64,000 nt of DNA, from the NCBI RefSeq assembly GCF_020176955.2, contig NZ_JAIUCZ020000002.1:806001-870000 (forward strand), read 5' to 3'. Numbering within the stretch: position 1 is the stretch's first letter; each line of letters begins with the position of its first letter. This document shows, one piece after another, positions 18,035 to 26,970 of this stretch. The translations under genes and the position numbers were made by a program. This stretch comes from Nocardia sp. alder85J (lineage in GTDB: Bacteria > Actinomycetota > Actinomycetes > Mycobacteriales > Mycobacteriaceae). The notes under the pieces were generated by a model that saw only the letters and a program-made list of their open reading frames with translations, was not told the origin of the DNA and did not search any database.

Positions 18035-18388
18035 ATGGCACACGACCTTCCGGACTCGGGCGCCGTGCGCTCGGGCCTGATTCCCGGCGAATACCTCTTC
18101 GCCGACGACGACATCGAGATCAACCCGGGCGCCGAGCGGATCGAGCTGGACGTGCTCAACACCGGCGACCGGCCGATCCAGATCGGCAGCCACGTGCACT
18201 TCCCGCAGGCCAACACGGCGCTGGAATTCGACCGCGAAGCCGCCCACGGCCGGCGGCTCGATATTCCCGCCGGTACCGCGGTGCGCTTCGAACCCGGTCT
18301 GGGGCAACGGGTTTCGCTGGTCCCGCTGCGCGGGACCCGGGAGGTCCACGGTATCGGCCTGCACGCTCCCGGAAAGCTGGACCACTGA
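18035..18388 (+). CDS. ureB: Urease subunit beta
   Basis: The protein has 117 residues with UreB marks [60 protein letters not shown] and [14 protein letters not shown]. It is a structural urease subunit packing against UreC. It lies 7 bases after ureA, and its stop overlaps the ureC start by one base (TGATG), giving coupled translation. Confidence 0.97.
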   Translation: MAHDLPDSGAVRSGLIPGEYLFADDDIEINPGAERIELDVLNTGDRPIQIGSHVHFPQANTALEFDREAAHGRRLDIPAGTAVRFEPGLGQRVSLVPLRGTREVHGIGLHAPGKLDH

Positions 18389-20109
18389 TGGCATCGATCT
18401 CCCGCGCCCGCTACGCGGCGCTGTTCGGCCCGACCACCGGGGACCGGATCCGCTTGGCCGACACCGATCTTCTGGTCGAGATCACCGAGGACCGCAGTGG
18501 CGGACCGGGAATCGCCGGTGACGAGGCCGTCTTCGGTGGCGGCAAGGTGCTGCGCGAATCGATGGGCCAGGGCCGCGCCACTCGCGCCGAGGGCGCCCCG
18601 GACACCGTGATCACCGGTGCGGTGATCATCGACTACTGGGGAATCGTCAAGGCCGACATCGGTATTCGCGACGGTCGCATCGTCGGCATCGGCAAGGCGG
18701 GTAATCCCGACACGATGGACGGCGTGCATCCGGAACTGGTGGTGGGCCCGTCCACCGAGATCATCGCCGGGAACGGGAAGATCCTCACCGCCGGGGCGCT
18801 GGACACCCACGTGCACTTCATCTGCCCGCAACTGGTGCCGGAGGCGCTCGGCGCGGGCATCACCACACTGGCCGGTGGCGGCACCGGCCCGGCCGAGGGC
18901 AGCAAGGCCACCACCGTCACCCCCGGCGCCTGGCATCTGGGCCGGATGCTGGAGGCGATGGATCTGTGGCCGGTGAACGTGCTGCTGCTCGGCAAGGGCA
19001 ACACCGTGCGCCAGGAGGCGCTGTGGGAGCAGTTGCGCGGCGGCGCGGGCGGTTTCAAGCTGCACGAGGACTGGGGGTCGACCCCGGCGGCGATCGATGC
19101 CAGCCTGACCGTCGCCGACGCCTCGGGGGTGCAGGTGGCGCTGCACTCGGACACGCTCAACGAGGCCGGATTCGTCGAGGACACCATCGCCGCGATCCGG
19201 GGCCGGGCCATCAACGCGTATCACGTGGAGGGGGCCGGCGGCGGGCACGCGCCGGACATCATCACCCTCGCCGGCGTCGCGAATGTGCTGCCCGGCTCGA
19301 CCAATCCGACCCGGCCGCACACGATCAACACCATCGACGAGCATCTGGACATGCTCATGGTGTGCCATCACCTGAACCCGGCGGTCCCGGAGGATCTGGC
19401 CTTCGCGGAGAGCCGGATCCGGCCGTCCACCATCGCGGCCGAGGATCTGCTGCACGACCTGGGCGCGATCTCGATGATGAGCTCCGACTCGCAGGCGATG
19501 GGCCGCATCGGCGAGGTGGTGATGCGCACCTGGCAGACCGCGCACGTGATGAAACGCCGTCGCGGCGCGCTGGCCGGCGACGGGCGCGCCGACAACAACC
19601 GGGTGCGGCGGTACGTGGCGAAATACACCATCTGCCCGGCGGTCGCGCACGGTCTCGACCACGAGATCGGGTCGGTGGAGGTCGGGAAGCTGGCCGATCT
19701 GGTGCTGTGGGACACCAAGTTCTTCGGGGTGCGGCCGGATCTGGTGCTCAAGGGCGGCACCATCGCCTGGGCGGCGATGGGCGACGCGAACGCCTCCATC
19801 CCGACCCCGCAGCCGGTGCTGCCGCGCCCGATGTTCGGGGCCGCGCCCGGCGTGGTCGCGGGCACCTCGCTGCACTTCGTCTCCGAGCAGGCGATCGAGG
19901 ACGGCCTGGCCGAGCGGCTGCGGGTGCAGCGCGCGCTCGTGCCGGTCGCGAACGTCCGCCGGCGGACCAAGGCGGACATGCCGAACAACGACGCCCTGCC
20001 CCGCATCGAGGTCGACCCGGACACGTTCACCGTCCGCATCGACGGTGAGGTCTGGGAGGAGCAGCCCGCCACCGAACTGCCGATGGCGCAGCGCTACTTC
20101 CTGTTCTGA
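18388..20109 (+). CDS. ureC: Urease subunit alpha (catalytic)
   Basis: The protein has 573 residues, full length. Nickel-site and catalytic residues are present: His141 and His143 (DTHVHF), Lys224 for the carbamate bridge ([10 protein letters not shown]), His253 (ALHSDTLNE), His279 ([10 protein letters not shown]), the flap and catalytic His region CHHLN (326-330) and Asp367 ([13 protein letters not shown]). The enzyme should be active once UreD/F/G load nickel. In this genome a TetR/MFS pair separates ureC from its accessory genes. Confidence 0.98.
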   Translation: MASISRARYAALFGPTTGDRIRLADTDLLVEITEDRSGGPGIAGDEAVFGGGKVLRESMGQGRATRAEGAPDTVITGAVIIDYWGIVKADIGIRDGRIVGIGKAGNPDTMDGVHPELVVGPSTEIIAGNGKILTAGALDTHVHFICPQLVPEALGAGITTLAGGGTGPAEGSKATTVTPGAWHLGRMLEAMDLWPVNVLLLGKGNTVRQEALWEQLRGGAGGFKLHEDWGSTPAAIDASLTVADASGVQVALHSDTLNEAGFVEDTIAAIRGRAINAYHVEGAGGGHAPDIITLAGVANVLPGSTNPTRPHTINTIDEHLDMLMVCHHLNPAVPEDLAFAESRIRPSTIAAEDLLHDLGAISMMSSDSQAMGRIGEVVMRTWQTAHVMKRRRGALAGDGRADNNRVRRYVAKYTICPAVAHGLDHEIGSVEVGKLADLVLWDTKFFGVRPDLVLKGGTIAWAAMGDANASIPTPQPVLPRPMFGAAPGVVAGTSLHFVSEQAIEDGLAERLRVQRALVPVANVRRRTKADMPNNDALPRIEVDPDTFTVRIDGEVWEEQPATELPMAQRYFLF

Positions 20110-20115
20110 GCTGCC

Positions 20116-20140
20116 TGCCCGGTCGCGACCGCGCCGGGCA
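20116..20140 (+). terminator. Possible hairpin after ureC
   Basis: TGCCCGG and CCGGGCA form a 7-bp stem around an 11-base loop that contains a small GGTCGCGACC palindrome. It starts 7 bases after the ureC stop and has no T-tract. It could end the ureABC transcript before the inserted TetR/MFS genes. Confidence 0.5.
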
Positions 20141-20258
20141 TACCGCAGGGGGCCGATCTGCTCGCGGTGCGGAGCCGCAGCGTGGGTGTGCGGCAGGCCG
20201 TGGCGGGTGGTGCGGGGGAGTCCCCGATCACCGCCCGCCACGTGCGTGACGCCCGGCC

Positions 20259-20954
20259 TCAGGCGCCGGTGGTGTCGAACGCCGAGGCGCCCGCGCCCGC
20301 CTGGGCGGCGAAGCCGTCGCAGAGGGCGTCGAGGCCCGCGCACAGCAGCCGGTACGGGTCGAGCAGGTCGCCGCGGCCGGAGCCGACCAGCGGCTCCAGG
20401 GCGGCGGGGACCGGCCAGCGCGGTTCGCCGTCGAGCAGGGCGGCCAGGCCGGACGGTTCCTCCTTGTCGCTGTCGTGTTCGGCGAGGAAACCGACGCTGA
20501 CCTGCTGTACCGCGATCCCGGCCAGATAGCTCCACAGCGACAGCGTCATCCGGGTGGCCGCGCGGGGGTCGGCGGTGAGCTCGCCGAATCCGGCGACCAG
20601 CCAGTCCAGGCAGGCCAGACTGTGCGGGCCGAAGTTGTAGCGCGGCACCGCGAAGGTGAACAGCACCCACGGATGCTGTTGGTACAGCTGCCAATCGATC
20701 TCACCGGCGACCCGGACGCGGTCGCGCCACGTCCAGTCCGGCGCCGGTTCCGGGTAGGGGTGCCGCCGCGCGACCTCGTCGGTCATCGCGGCGAGCAGTG
20801 CGTCCTTGTTCGGGATGTGCCGATACAGCGACATGGCCCCCACCCCCATGCGATCGGCGATCCGGCGCATGGACAACGCGTCCAGCCCGGTGTCGTCGGC
20901 CATGGCGACCGCGGCGTCGACGATGGCGGCGCGGGTGAGCTTCGGCTCGGTCAT
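20259..20954 (-). CDS. TetR-family repressor of the divergent MFS efflux gene
   Basis: The protein has 231 residues. The N-terminal helix-turn-helix (LTRAAIVDAAVAMADDTGLD, LSMRRIADRMGVGAMSLYRH) is followed by a TetR_C-type ligand domain rich in Trp/Leu. The ligand domain resembles the tetracycline-repressor C-terminal family. It is divergent from the MFS transporter across a 91-base gap with two short palindromes, so it probably represses both genes until a drug-like ligand binds. The pair is inserted between ureC and ureF. Confidence 0.9.
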   Translation of the reverse strand: MTEPKLTRAAIVDAAVAMADDTGLDALSMRRIADRMGVGAMSLYRHIPNKDALLAAMTDEVARRHPYPEPAPDWTWRDRVRVAGEIDWQLYQQHPWVLFTFAVPRYNFGPHSLACLDWLVAGFGELTADPRAATRMTLSLWSYLAGIAVQQVSVGFLAEHDSDKEEPSGLAALLDGEPRWPVPAALEPLVGSGRGDLLDPYRLLCAGLDALCDGFAAQAGAGASAFDTTGA

Positions 20955-20988
20955 GGGATGTTTCGCTTTCGTTTCTGGAACCCTTTGC

Positions 20989-21027
20989 GTACACTGTACT
21001 CAGTTTTGCCTCGCGTACGACGTACGC
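20989..21027. promoter_or_regulatory. Operator palindromes between tetR and the MFS gene
   Basis: Two perfect inverted repeats sit in the divergent gap: GTACACTGTAC at 20989-20999 and GCGTACGACGTACGC at 21013-21027. They share the GTAC core. They are probably TetR dimer sites overlapping the divergent promoters. The second lies 18 bases before the MFS start. Confidence 0.7.
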
Positions 21028-21045
21028 ATCGCCGGAAGGGAAGAG

Positions 21046-22566
21046 ATGACCGCGACCGATATCGGCGTGCCCGATGCCGCGCAGCGGCGGGCGCCCACTG
21101 CCGCGCGGCAGCGGCGTGCCTGGCTGGGCCTGGCGATGCTGCTGCTGCCCGTGCTGCTGGTGTCGATGGATGTGTCGGTGCTGTTCCTCGCGATGCCGAC
21201 ATTGAGCGCGGCGCTGGATCCGTCCGCGGTCCAGCAGCTGTGGATTCTCGACGTCTACGGGTTCGTGCTGGCCGGGTTGCTGATCACCATGGGTAATCTG
21301 GGCGACCGGTTCGGCCGCCGCCGGATCCTGCTCGGCGGGGCGGCGGTGTTCGGCCTCGGATCGGTGCTGGGTGCGTTCGCGCCGAGCGCCGCCGTGCTGA
21401 TCGCGGCCCGGACACTGATGGGTATCGGCGGCGCCACCCTGCTGCCGTCGAGCCTGGCGCTGATCACCGCGCTGTTCGCCGACCGGCGGTCGCGGGCCAC
21501 CGCCGTCGGCATCTGGACGGCGTTCTTCGCCGGTGGGTCCGCGCTCGGGCCGATCCTCGGCGGACTGCTGCTGAACCACTTCTGGTGGGGTTCGGCGTTC
21601 CTGGTCAATCTGCCGGTGCTGGTGGTGTTCCTGGCGCTGGGCCCGCTGCTGCTGCCCGAGCATCGCGCCGGCCGCGGCCCGCTCGATCCGATCAGCGTGG
21701 TGCTGTCGGTGGGCGGCATCCTGCCGCTGATCTATGCCCTCAAACATGCCGCCGCCGAGGGGTTCGTGCTCGCGGACGGGCTGCTCGCGGTGCTCGGCGC
21801 GGGCCTGCTGCTGCTGTTTCTGCGGCGGCAGCGGCACCTCGACGACCCGCTGCTGGATCTGAGCCTGTTCCGGCGGGCGAGTTTCACCGTCGCCGTCGCC
21901 TCCAGTACCGCCGGCATGCTGGCGCTGGCCGGAATCAGCTACCTGACCAGCATCTATCTGCAATCGGTCACCGGCCGCGACCCGCTCGCCGCGGCGGTGC
22001 TCGGCATCCCGGCGGCCGTGGTGGTGTTCACCGTCTCGATGAGCGGCAGCCGGATCGGCCGCCGGTTGGGTGCGGGCGCCTCGTTCGTCCTGGCCCTGGG
22101 CACCGCCGCGGTGGGCAACCTGCTGCTGCTCGGCATCGGCGTGGACGGCGGCGTCGGCTGGTACGTGGCCGGATCGACGATCGCCGGATTCGGCTACGGG
22201 CTGTGCTTCACCCTGGTGTCGGAGGTCGCCATCTCGGCGGTGCCGCCGGATCGGGCGGGCGCCGCGGCCGGCGTCTCGGAGACCAGTTTCGAACTCGGCA
22301 ACGGGCTGGGGCTGTCGCTGCTGGGATCGCTGGTGACGCTGGTGTTCCGCTCGAAGGGCGCCTTCGGATCCACGCTCGGTGAGACGCTCGAGCACGGTGA
22401 CTCCGGGCTCGTCCACGCCGCCCGCGCCGCCTACGTCAGCGGTGTGCACATCGCGATCGTGGTGGCCGCGACGCTGCTGGCGGTGATGGCGGTGACCGCG
22501 CTGCTGGTGAGCCGGCGGGCCGCGGGTGCGCTTCGGACTCGAGGGTATGGGCGGCCGGTGCGATGA
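21046..22566 (+). CDS. MFS drug efflux transporter, DHA2 (14-helix) type
   Basis: The protein has 506 residues with about 14 hydrophobic segments. MFS motif A appears as GNLGDRFGRRRILL, and DVSVLFLAMPTLS in helix 1 and ALGPILGGLLL in helix 5 (motif C-like) fit proton-driven multidrug exporters of the QacA/SmvA class. GGAAGGGAAGAG precedes the ATG at 21046. It is under the adjacent TetR repressor. Its insertion inside the urease cluster is probably not functionally linked to urease. Confidence 0.92.
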   Translation: MTATDIGVPDAAQRRAPTAARQRRAWLGLAMLLLPVLLVSMDVSVLFLAMPTLSAALDPSAVQQLWILDVYGFVLAGLLITMGNLGDRFGRRRILLGGAAVFGLGSVLGAFAPSAAVLIAARTLMGIGGATLLPSSLALITALFADRRSRATAVGIWTAFFAGGSALGPILGGLLLNHFWWGSAFLVNLPVLVVFLALGPLLLPEHRAGRGPLDPISVVLSVGGILPLIYALKHAAAEGFVLADGLLAVLGAGLLLLFLRRQRHLDDPLLDLSLFRRASFTVAVASSTAGMLALAGISYLTSIYLQSVTGRDPLAAAVLGIPAAVVVFTVSMSGSRIGRRLGAGASFVLALGTAAVGNLLLLGIGVDGGVGWYVAGSTIAGFGYGLCFTLVSEVAISAVPPDRAGAAAGVSETSFELGNGLGLSLLGSLVTLVFRSKGAFGSTLGETLEHGDSGLVHAARAAYVSGVHIAIVVAATLLAVMAVTALLVSRRAAGALRTRGYGRPVR

Positions 22567-22670
22567 TGCGGCCGGCCCGGGTGGGCCGGGCTCGGGGTCG
22601 CGGGCCGGCGGTGCGCGCAGGGGGCCGTTCGGGCCTAGGATCGGGCGGTGCGGGATCCGGAGGTGTGGCG

Positions 22671-23303
22671 ATGAGCGTGGCGATGGTGATGACGCTGGCG
22701 GATTCGCGGTTGCCGATCGGCGGGCATGTGCATTCCGGGGGTGTCGAGGAGGCGGTGGTCTCCGGCCTGGTGCGGGATGTGGCGTCGGTGGAGGCGTATC
22801 TGCGGCGGCGGGTCCGGACCTCGGGGCTGGTGGCGGCGTCGCTGGCGGCCGCGGTGCGGGCGGGCACGCTGGATCCGGAGCGGGCCGAGGCCGAGGCGGA
22901 CGCCCGGACGCCCGCGCCGGCGGCGCGGACCGCGTCGCGGGCACAGGGGCGCGGATTGTTGCGGCTGGCGAAACAGGTGTGGCCGCAACAGGATTGGCGC
23001 GGGCTTGAGGCCCGGCCGCACCTGTCGACGGTGTTCGGGGTGGTCGCGGGCGCGGCGGACCTCACGCCGGGGCAGATCGCCGGGGTCGTCGTCTACACGA
23101 CCATGACCGGGGCCGCGACCGCCGCGCAGCGGTTGCTGGCACTGGATCCGGCCGCCGTCGCCGCCTGTACCGTGCGGCTCACCGAGCTGTGTGATCGGAC
23201 CGCGGCCGAGGCGGTCACCGGCCTCGCCGCCCTGTCCGATCCGTTGCAGGACGTGCTCGCCCAGCGCCACGGACAGCGGGCGATGCCGCTGTTCGCCTCG
23301 TAG
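22671..23303 (+). CDS. ureF: Urease accessory protein UreF
   Basis: The protein has 210 residues. It begins [20 protein letters not shown] with the UreF signature LPIGG.HSGG. The rest is all-helical and Ala-rich, with [20 protein letters not shown] and the end [13 protein letters not shown], typical of the family. GGAGG lies 8 bases upstream. UreF acts in the UreD-UreF-UreG complex that inserts nickel into urease, with a proposed GTPase-gating role. It restarts the accessory gene run after the TetR/MFS insertion and must have its own promoter or read-through from the MFS gene. Confidence 0.92.
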   Translation: MSVAMVMTLADSRLPIGGHVHSGGVEEAVVSGLVRDVASVEAYLRRRVRTSGLVAASLAAAVRAGTLDPERAEAEADARTPAPAARTASRAQGRGLLRLAKQVWPQQDWRGLEARPHLSTVFGVVAGAADLTPGQIAGVVVYTTMTGAATAAQRLLALDPAAVAACTVRLTELCDRTAAEAVTGLAALSDPLQDVLAQRHGQRAMPLFAS

Positions 23304-23368
23304 TAGCCGGAGTAACACAGCATTTACGTGGGTGCGCCAGGATGGGCGCGGAAGCGAAGGAGAGCGAT

Positions 23369-24070
23369 ATGCCACCACATCTGATCGACGGCGAACCGCA
23401 CGACCACGGCCACGACCGCCCGAAACGGGAACGCACCGCGGGCGAGCCGGTGCGGATCGGTATCGGCGGGCCGGTCGGATCGGGGAAGACCGCGCTGGTG
23501 GCCGCGCTGTGCCGGGAATTGCGCGACGAACTGTCGCTGGCGGTGCTGACCAACGACATCTACACCACGGAGGACGCCGACTTCCTGCGGCGGCACGCGG
23601 TGCTGCCGGACCAGCGGATCGCCGCCGTGCAGACCGGCGGCTGCCCGCACACCGCGATCCGCGACGACATCACCGCCAATCTGGACGCCATCGACGATCT
23701 GATCGAGACCAATCCGCCGCTGGACCTGATCCTGGTGGAATCCGGCGGCGACAATCTCACCGCGACCTTCTCCTCCGGCCTGATCGACGTGCAGATCTTC
23801 GTCGTCGACGTGGCCGGTGGCGACAAGGTGCCGCGCAAGGGTGGTCCCGGCGTGACGTACTCCGATCTGCTGGTGATCAACAAGACCGATCTGGCTCCGC
23901 TGGTCGGCGCGGATCTCGGTGTGATGGAACGGGATTCGACCGCCGTGCGGGAGGGCCGGCCGTTCGTGTTCACGTCGCTGACCGGGGATCCGGCCGCCAC
24001 CGCGGTGCTGGCATGGGTCCGGGCCCAGGTGCGGGCCGTCGCCGACGCGGATGCCGCGATTGCGCACTGA
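23369..24070 (+). CDS. ureG: Urease accessory GTPase UreG
   Basis: The protein has 233 residues. A short His-rich N-terminus (HDHGHD, residues 11-16) may bind nickel. The GTPase P-loop GGPVGSGKT (33-41), metal motif [12 protein letters not shown] with its CPH site, ESGGDNL and NKTD follow. UreG supplies GTP-driven nickel delivery to UreD/F and the apo-urease. The ATG at 23369 is chosen because AAGGAG lies 8 bases upstream; an ATG 27 bases earlier has no ribosome site. The end overlaps the ureD start by 20 bases. Confidence 0.96.
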   Translation: MPPHLIDGEPHDHGHDRPKRERTAGEPVRIGIGGPVGSGKTALVAALCRELRDELSLAVLTNDIYTTEDADFLRRHAVLPDQRIAAVQTGGCPHTAIRDDITANLDAIDDLIETNPPLDLILVESGGDNLTATFSSGLIDVQIFVVDVAGGDKVPRKGGPGVTYSDLLVINKTDLAPLVGADLGVMERDSTAVREGRPFVFTSLTGDPAATAVLAWVRAQVRAVADADAAIAH

Positions 24071-24797
24071 GCTGCGGATTCTCGCACGGCCGGGCGCTTG
24101 GCCGGATATCCGTGCGACGGGTGCGATGTCGGCGCGGGCCACCGCACTCGACACCGTCCATCTGGTCGGCACCGCGGCCACCCCGGTGGGCGGGGACGAA
24201 CTGGATATCGAGATCCGGGTGGCCGCCGGGGCCCGGCTGCGGCTGCGCACGGTCGCCGCGACCGTCGCCCTGCCCGGCCGCGAGACGTCGCTGTCGCGGG
24301 CACACTGGCGGCTGACGGTGGGACCCGGCGGGTATCTGGACTTCGCCCCGGAACCGACGGTGGTCGCCGACGGCGCCGAACACCACGCCCGCACCACGGT
24401 GGACCTGGCCGCCGATGCCCGGCTGCACCTGGCCGAGCACGTGCAGATCGGCCGCACCGGCGAGGACGAGGGCCGCTGGCGTGGCGATCTGATCGCCGAC
24501 CGCGGCGGTCTGCCGCTGCTCCGGCACCGCCTGGAACTGGGTGCGGGCGCGACCACCGACGACCTGCTCACCGCCCCCCGCGCACTGGTGAGCATCCTGA
24601 GAGTTCCCGACGACACCGCCGCCCGGACCGGCGGATCGGCCGCCCTGCTCCCCCTGGCCGCTGGCGGCACCCTGTTCACCTGGACAGGAGGGTCGCTCGC
24701 CGAGTACCGTGCCGTCCCTCTCGATGAGACGCCGTCGGCGGCGAGCGCGACGCGATTCCCCGCGCGCAACTCTGCGGTATCTGCCGGTTTGCCCTGA
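24051..24797 (+). CDS. ureD: Urease accessory protein UreD/UreH
   Basis: The protein has 248 residues, beta-rich, within the family range. Marks are [57 protein letters not shown] and [11 protein letters not shown]. UreD is the scaffold that docks UreF and UreG on apo-urease. The start overlaps ureG by 20 bases, so translation is probably coupled. It is the last urease gene, followed by a bidirectional terminator. Confidence 0.93.
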   Translation: MPRLRTELRILARPGAWPDIRATGAMSARATALDTVHLVGTAATPVGGDELDIEIRVAAGARLRLRTVAATVALPGRETSLSRAHWRLTVGPGGYLDFAPEPTVVADGAEHHARTTVDLAADARLHLAEHVQIGRTGEDEGRWRGDLIADRGGLPLLRHRLELGAGATTDDLLTAPRALVSILRVPDDTAARTGGSAALLPLAAGGTLFTWTGGSLAEYRAVPLDETPSAASATRFPARNSAVSAGLP

Positions 24798-24850
24798 ATG
24801 CCGTTGTGCAGCAGAGGCACAGCCGGCTGGAAGTCCGCCTGGGACAGCAA

Positions 24851-24883
24851 GGGGCGGGAGGCCGGATTACGGCCTCCCGCCCC
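24851..24883. terminator. Bidirectional hairpin terminator between convergent genes
   Basis: A perfect 14-bp stem (GGGGCGGGAGGCCG with CGGCCTCCCGCCCC) closes a GATTA loop, 53 bases after ureD and 24 bases after the convergent secreted-protein gene. The symmetry lets it work for both strands. Confidence 0.88.
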
Positions 24884-24907
24884 GGTCGAGCACCCTGGGT
24901 GATCGGG

Positions 24908-25681
24908 TCAGATATCCCCGAGCACGCGGGAGGGGGCGGTGAGACCGCCCACCGCGCCGACCGCGGCACCGACACCCGCGCCCAGTGCGGCGGCGGGGAT
25001 GGTGATCACCGCGGCGCCCACGGCCGCACCGAGCAGCGGACCGGCGACCAGGCCGATCGGCAGGAACGGCACACCCGCGATCAGCCCGCACAGCCCGCCC
25101 ATCGCCGCCGCGCTCAGCGTCAGCGGTGTCGCCGCGCTCGCGCCCACCACCGCGCCCATGGCGGCGGTGCCCACGGTCTGACCGGCGATGCGATCCGAGC
25201 GGCTGCGTTCCATGCCGATCGAGTCCAGGAAGGTGGCGATGCCGGCTTCCGCCTGCGCCGACGTGTCGTTGACCATGATCGCCTGATCACGGTTGATCCA
25301 CTCGGGCGCGTCGACCTGCACGTCACCGAAGCGGAACTTGCCCGGCGGCGGCGCGATCGGCGGCACCGGCGCGACCGACACCGGAGTGTGCAGCGTCCCG
25401 ATCGGAGCCAGGTAGTGATGATTCGGCAGCGCCCGGGCCGTCTGCAACGAGCTGAGCTCGTTGTGCGGAATGTGCATGCCCTCGTAGGGCTGCTCGTTCG
25501 GCGAGTCGGCGGCCGGCCACTGCGGCGCATCTTCTTGTTGCGCGATCGGCAGAGTACCGGCGGCTGCGTTCGCAGTGCCGGCTCCGACGACCGCCAGGAC
25601 TAGTGGGACGGCACCCGCCGCCACCACCGTGCCCACCCGATTGCGATGCGGGTTGGGCGCCCTGTGTTTACCTGCGGCCAT
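24908..25681 (-). CDS. Secreted Ala/Gly-rich protein of unknown function, paralogue A
   Basis: The protein has 257 residues (MAAGKHRAPNPHRNRVGTVV). A Sec signal peptide ends near AGTANAAA (about residue 32). A Pro-rich middle precedes a conserved block KFRFGDVQVDAPEWINRDQA and SRSDRIAGQTVG. The tail is a very hydrophobic Ala/Gly/Val/Ile stretch of about 100 residues that could enter a membrane or aggregate. The block from KFRFGD onwards aligns with the next upstream gene (KLRCGDAKVDIPAWLP, SRSDRIAAGTLG), so the two are paralogues. The function is unknown; a surface or envelope protein is inferred. Confidence 0.8.
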   Translation of the reverse strand: MAAGKHRAPNPHRNRVGTVVAAGAVPLVLAVVGAGTANAAAGTLPIAQQEDAPQWPAADSPNEQPYEGMHIPHNELSSLQTARALPNHHYLAPIGTLHTPVSVAPVPPIAPPPGKFRFGDVQVDAPEWINRDQAIMVNDTSAQAEAGIATFLDSIGMERSRSDRIAGQTVGTAAMGAVVGASAATPLTLSAAAMGGLCGLIAGVPFLPIGLVAGPLLGAAVGAAVITIPAAALGAGVGAAVGAVGGLTAPSRVLGDI

Positions 25682-25862
25682 ACACGACCTTTCGTTCGGG
25701 GGAATGTCGACGCTCGACATTCGGACCAGGTCGCCCACTGGATTGGTGCAGCTCACGACTCGCCGCGAACCGCGCCGTCAGGCGGCGGTCACCGGGAATG
25801 CCGGGCCGCACCGGCCCGCGCCGATTCCGTACGGACGTGATCGGATCCGGGCCGGACGGACA

Positions 25863-25894
25863 GCGGCCGGAACCCCCGGAGGGGTCCCGGCCGC
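25863..25894 (-). terminator. Hairpin terminator after paralogue B
   Basis: GCGGCCGG and CCGGCCGC form the outer stem and CCCC/GGGG an inner stem with one mismatch, around a short CGGA loop. It lies 20 bases beyond the stop of the 308-residue gene on the minus strand. Confidence 0.65.
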
Positions 25895-25913
25895 GCGATG
25901 CTCTCCCGGACGC

Positions 25914-26840
25914 TCAGGCGTCGGCGGCCTCGGTCGCCGCAGCGGGCGACTCGGCTGCGGCGGGCGTGTCGGCAGCGGCCGCGCCGGCGGCCGGGGACTC
26001 CACGGACGGCTGGTCCACCACGGGCGGCTCGACCGCCGGAGCGTTGTACGCATTCACGCCACCGATGATCGCTCCGGCCACACTGCCCACCACCAGACCC
26101 GGCAGGACCGGCGGCAGGCCCGCGATGGCGCCGACCACGGCGCCGGTCGCGAAGCCGCCGAGGGTCCCGGCCGCGATCCGATCCGAACGGCTCGGCGCGA
26201 ATCCGGCGGAGTCCAGGGTCCGGGCCAGCTGGGCCTCGGTGCGTGCCGACGCCTCGTTCACCTGACCGGCCTGGAAGGCGGGCAGCCAGGCCGGGATGTC
26301 GACCTTCGCATCGCCGCAGCGCAGCTTGCCGGCCGGGGCCTGGATCGGCGCCACGCCGGGCACCGCGTCCGGGTTCGGCAGGTGCAGGCGCCCGGTGTCG
26401 ACCGCCGCCAGGCCCGCGTTCTCGGGTTCGGCCCGCATCCCCGTGCTGGAGTTGCGGCCGACGTACACCTTCGGCGCCGGGACCTCGGCGGCCACCTGCT
26501 CCTCGTCGGTCGCCGCGGCGGCCTCCGACTCCTCGCCCGGGTGCTGCGCCCGCGTGGCCTCCGACACCGGCGGGATCGGGGCGGCCTCCGGATTGGTGGC
26601 ACTGTCGGCGGACGTGTCGACCTCGGCCGGATCGGCGGGAGTGGCTTCGGCAGGCGTCTTCTCGGCGGGGACCGCATCGCCGGGATTCTCGGCCGCCACC
26701 ACCGGAGGCGTCCCGGCCGGGGAGTCCGCGAAGGCCGCACCGGCCCCGAGACATGCGGCGACCGGAATCGCTCCGGCGATGATGATCGAGCCGAGCTGCC
26801 GCCTCCGCGGCGCCGGATCGACCTGCTGGCGTGTGCCCAT
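25914..26840 (-). CDS. Secreted acidic Ala/Pro-rich protein of unknown function, paralogue B
   Basis: The protein has 308 residues (MGTRQQVDPAPRRRQLGSII). A signal peptide with IIIAGAIPVAACLGAGAAFA is followed by an acidic Ala/Pro/Glu region of about 100 residues, then KLRCGDAKVDIPAWLPAFQA and SRSDRIAAGTLGG shared with paralogue A. A glycine-zipper-like hydrophobic segment (GAVVGAIAGL...GSVAGAIIGG) comes next, and a final Ala/Pro/Glu-rich tail. ATG 26840 is chosen because the signal peptide starts there and GAAAGGT precedes it; longer frames overlap ndh. The domain order suggests an exported surface-associated protein. Confidence 0.8.
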   Translation of the reverse strand: MGTRQQVDPAPRRRQLGSIIIAGAIPVAACLGAGAAFADSPAGTPPVVAAENPGDAVPAEKTPAEATPADPAEVDTSADSATNPEAAPIPPVSEATRAQHPGEESEAAAATDEEQVAAEVPAPKVYVGRNSSTGMRAEPENAGLAAVDTGRLHLPNPDAVPGVAPIQAPAGKLRCGDAKVDIPAWLPAFQAGQVNEASARTEAQLARTLDSAGFAPSRSDRIAAGTLGGFATGAVVGAIAGLPPVLPGLVVGSVAGAIIGGVNAYNAPAVEPPVVDQPSVESPAAGAAAADTPAAAESPAAATEAADA

Positions 26841-26970
26841 GGTGACCTTTCTCGTGAATGCGAACGTTTTCCGAACTACACATTCGGATCCGTCCGGCGT
26901 TCCGGATTGGTCCAGGGGATCGGCCGTTCCGGCCGTGTCCGCGGCTACCGCGGCCCGCGGCGCGGCGGGT

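Noticed and set aside
17593..20694. A 1033-codon minus-strand frame across ureA-ureC.
   Set aside because: Opposite to complete urease subunits with all active-site residues; composition (Arg/His/Gly-rich) is that of a shadow.
22563..22670. A longer ureF start giving an Arg/Gly-rich 36-residue extension.
   Set aside because: The extension is not UreF-like, has no ribosome site and joins the MFS gene end; ATG 22671 has GGAGG at the right distance.
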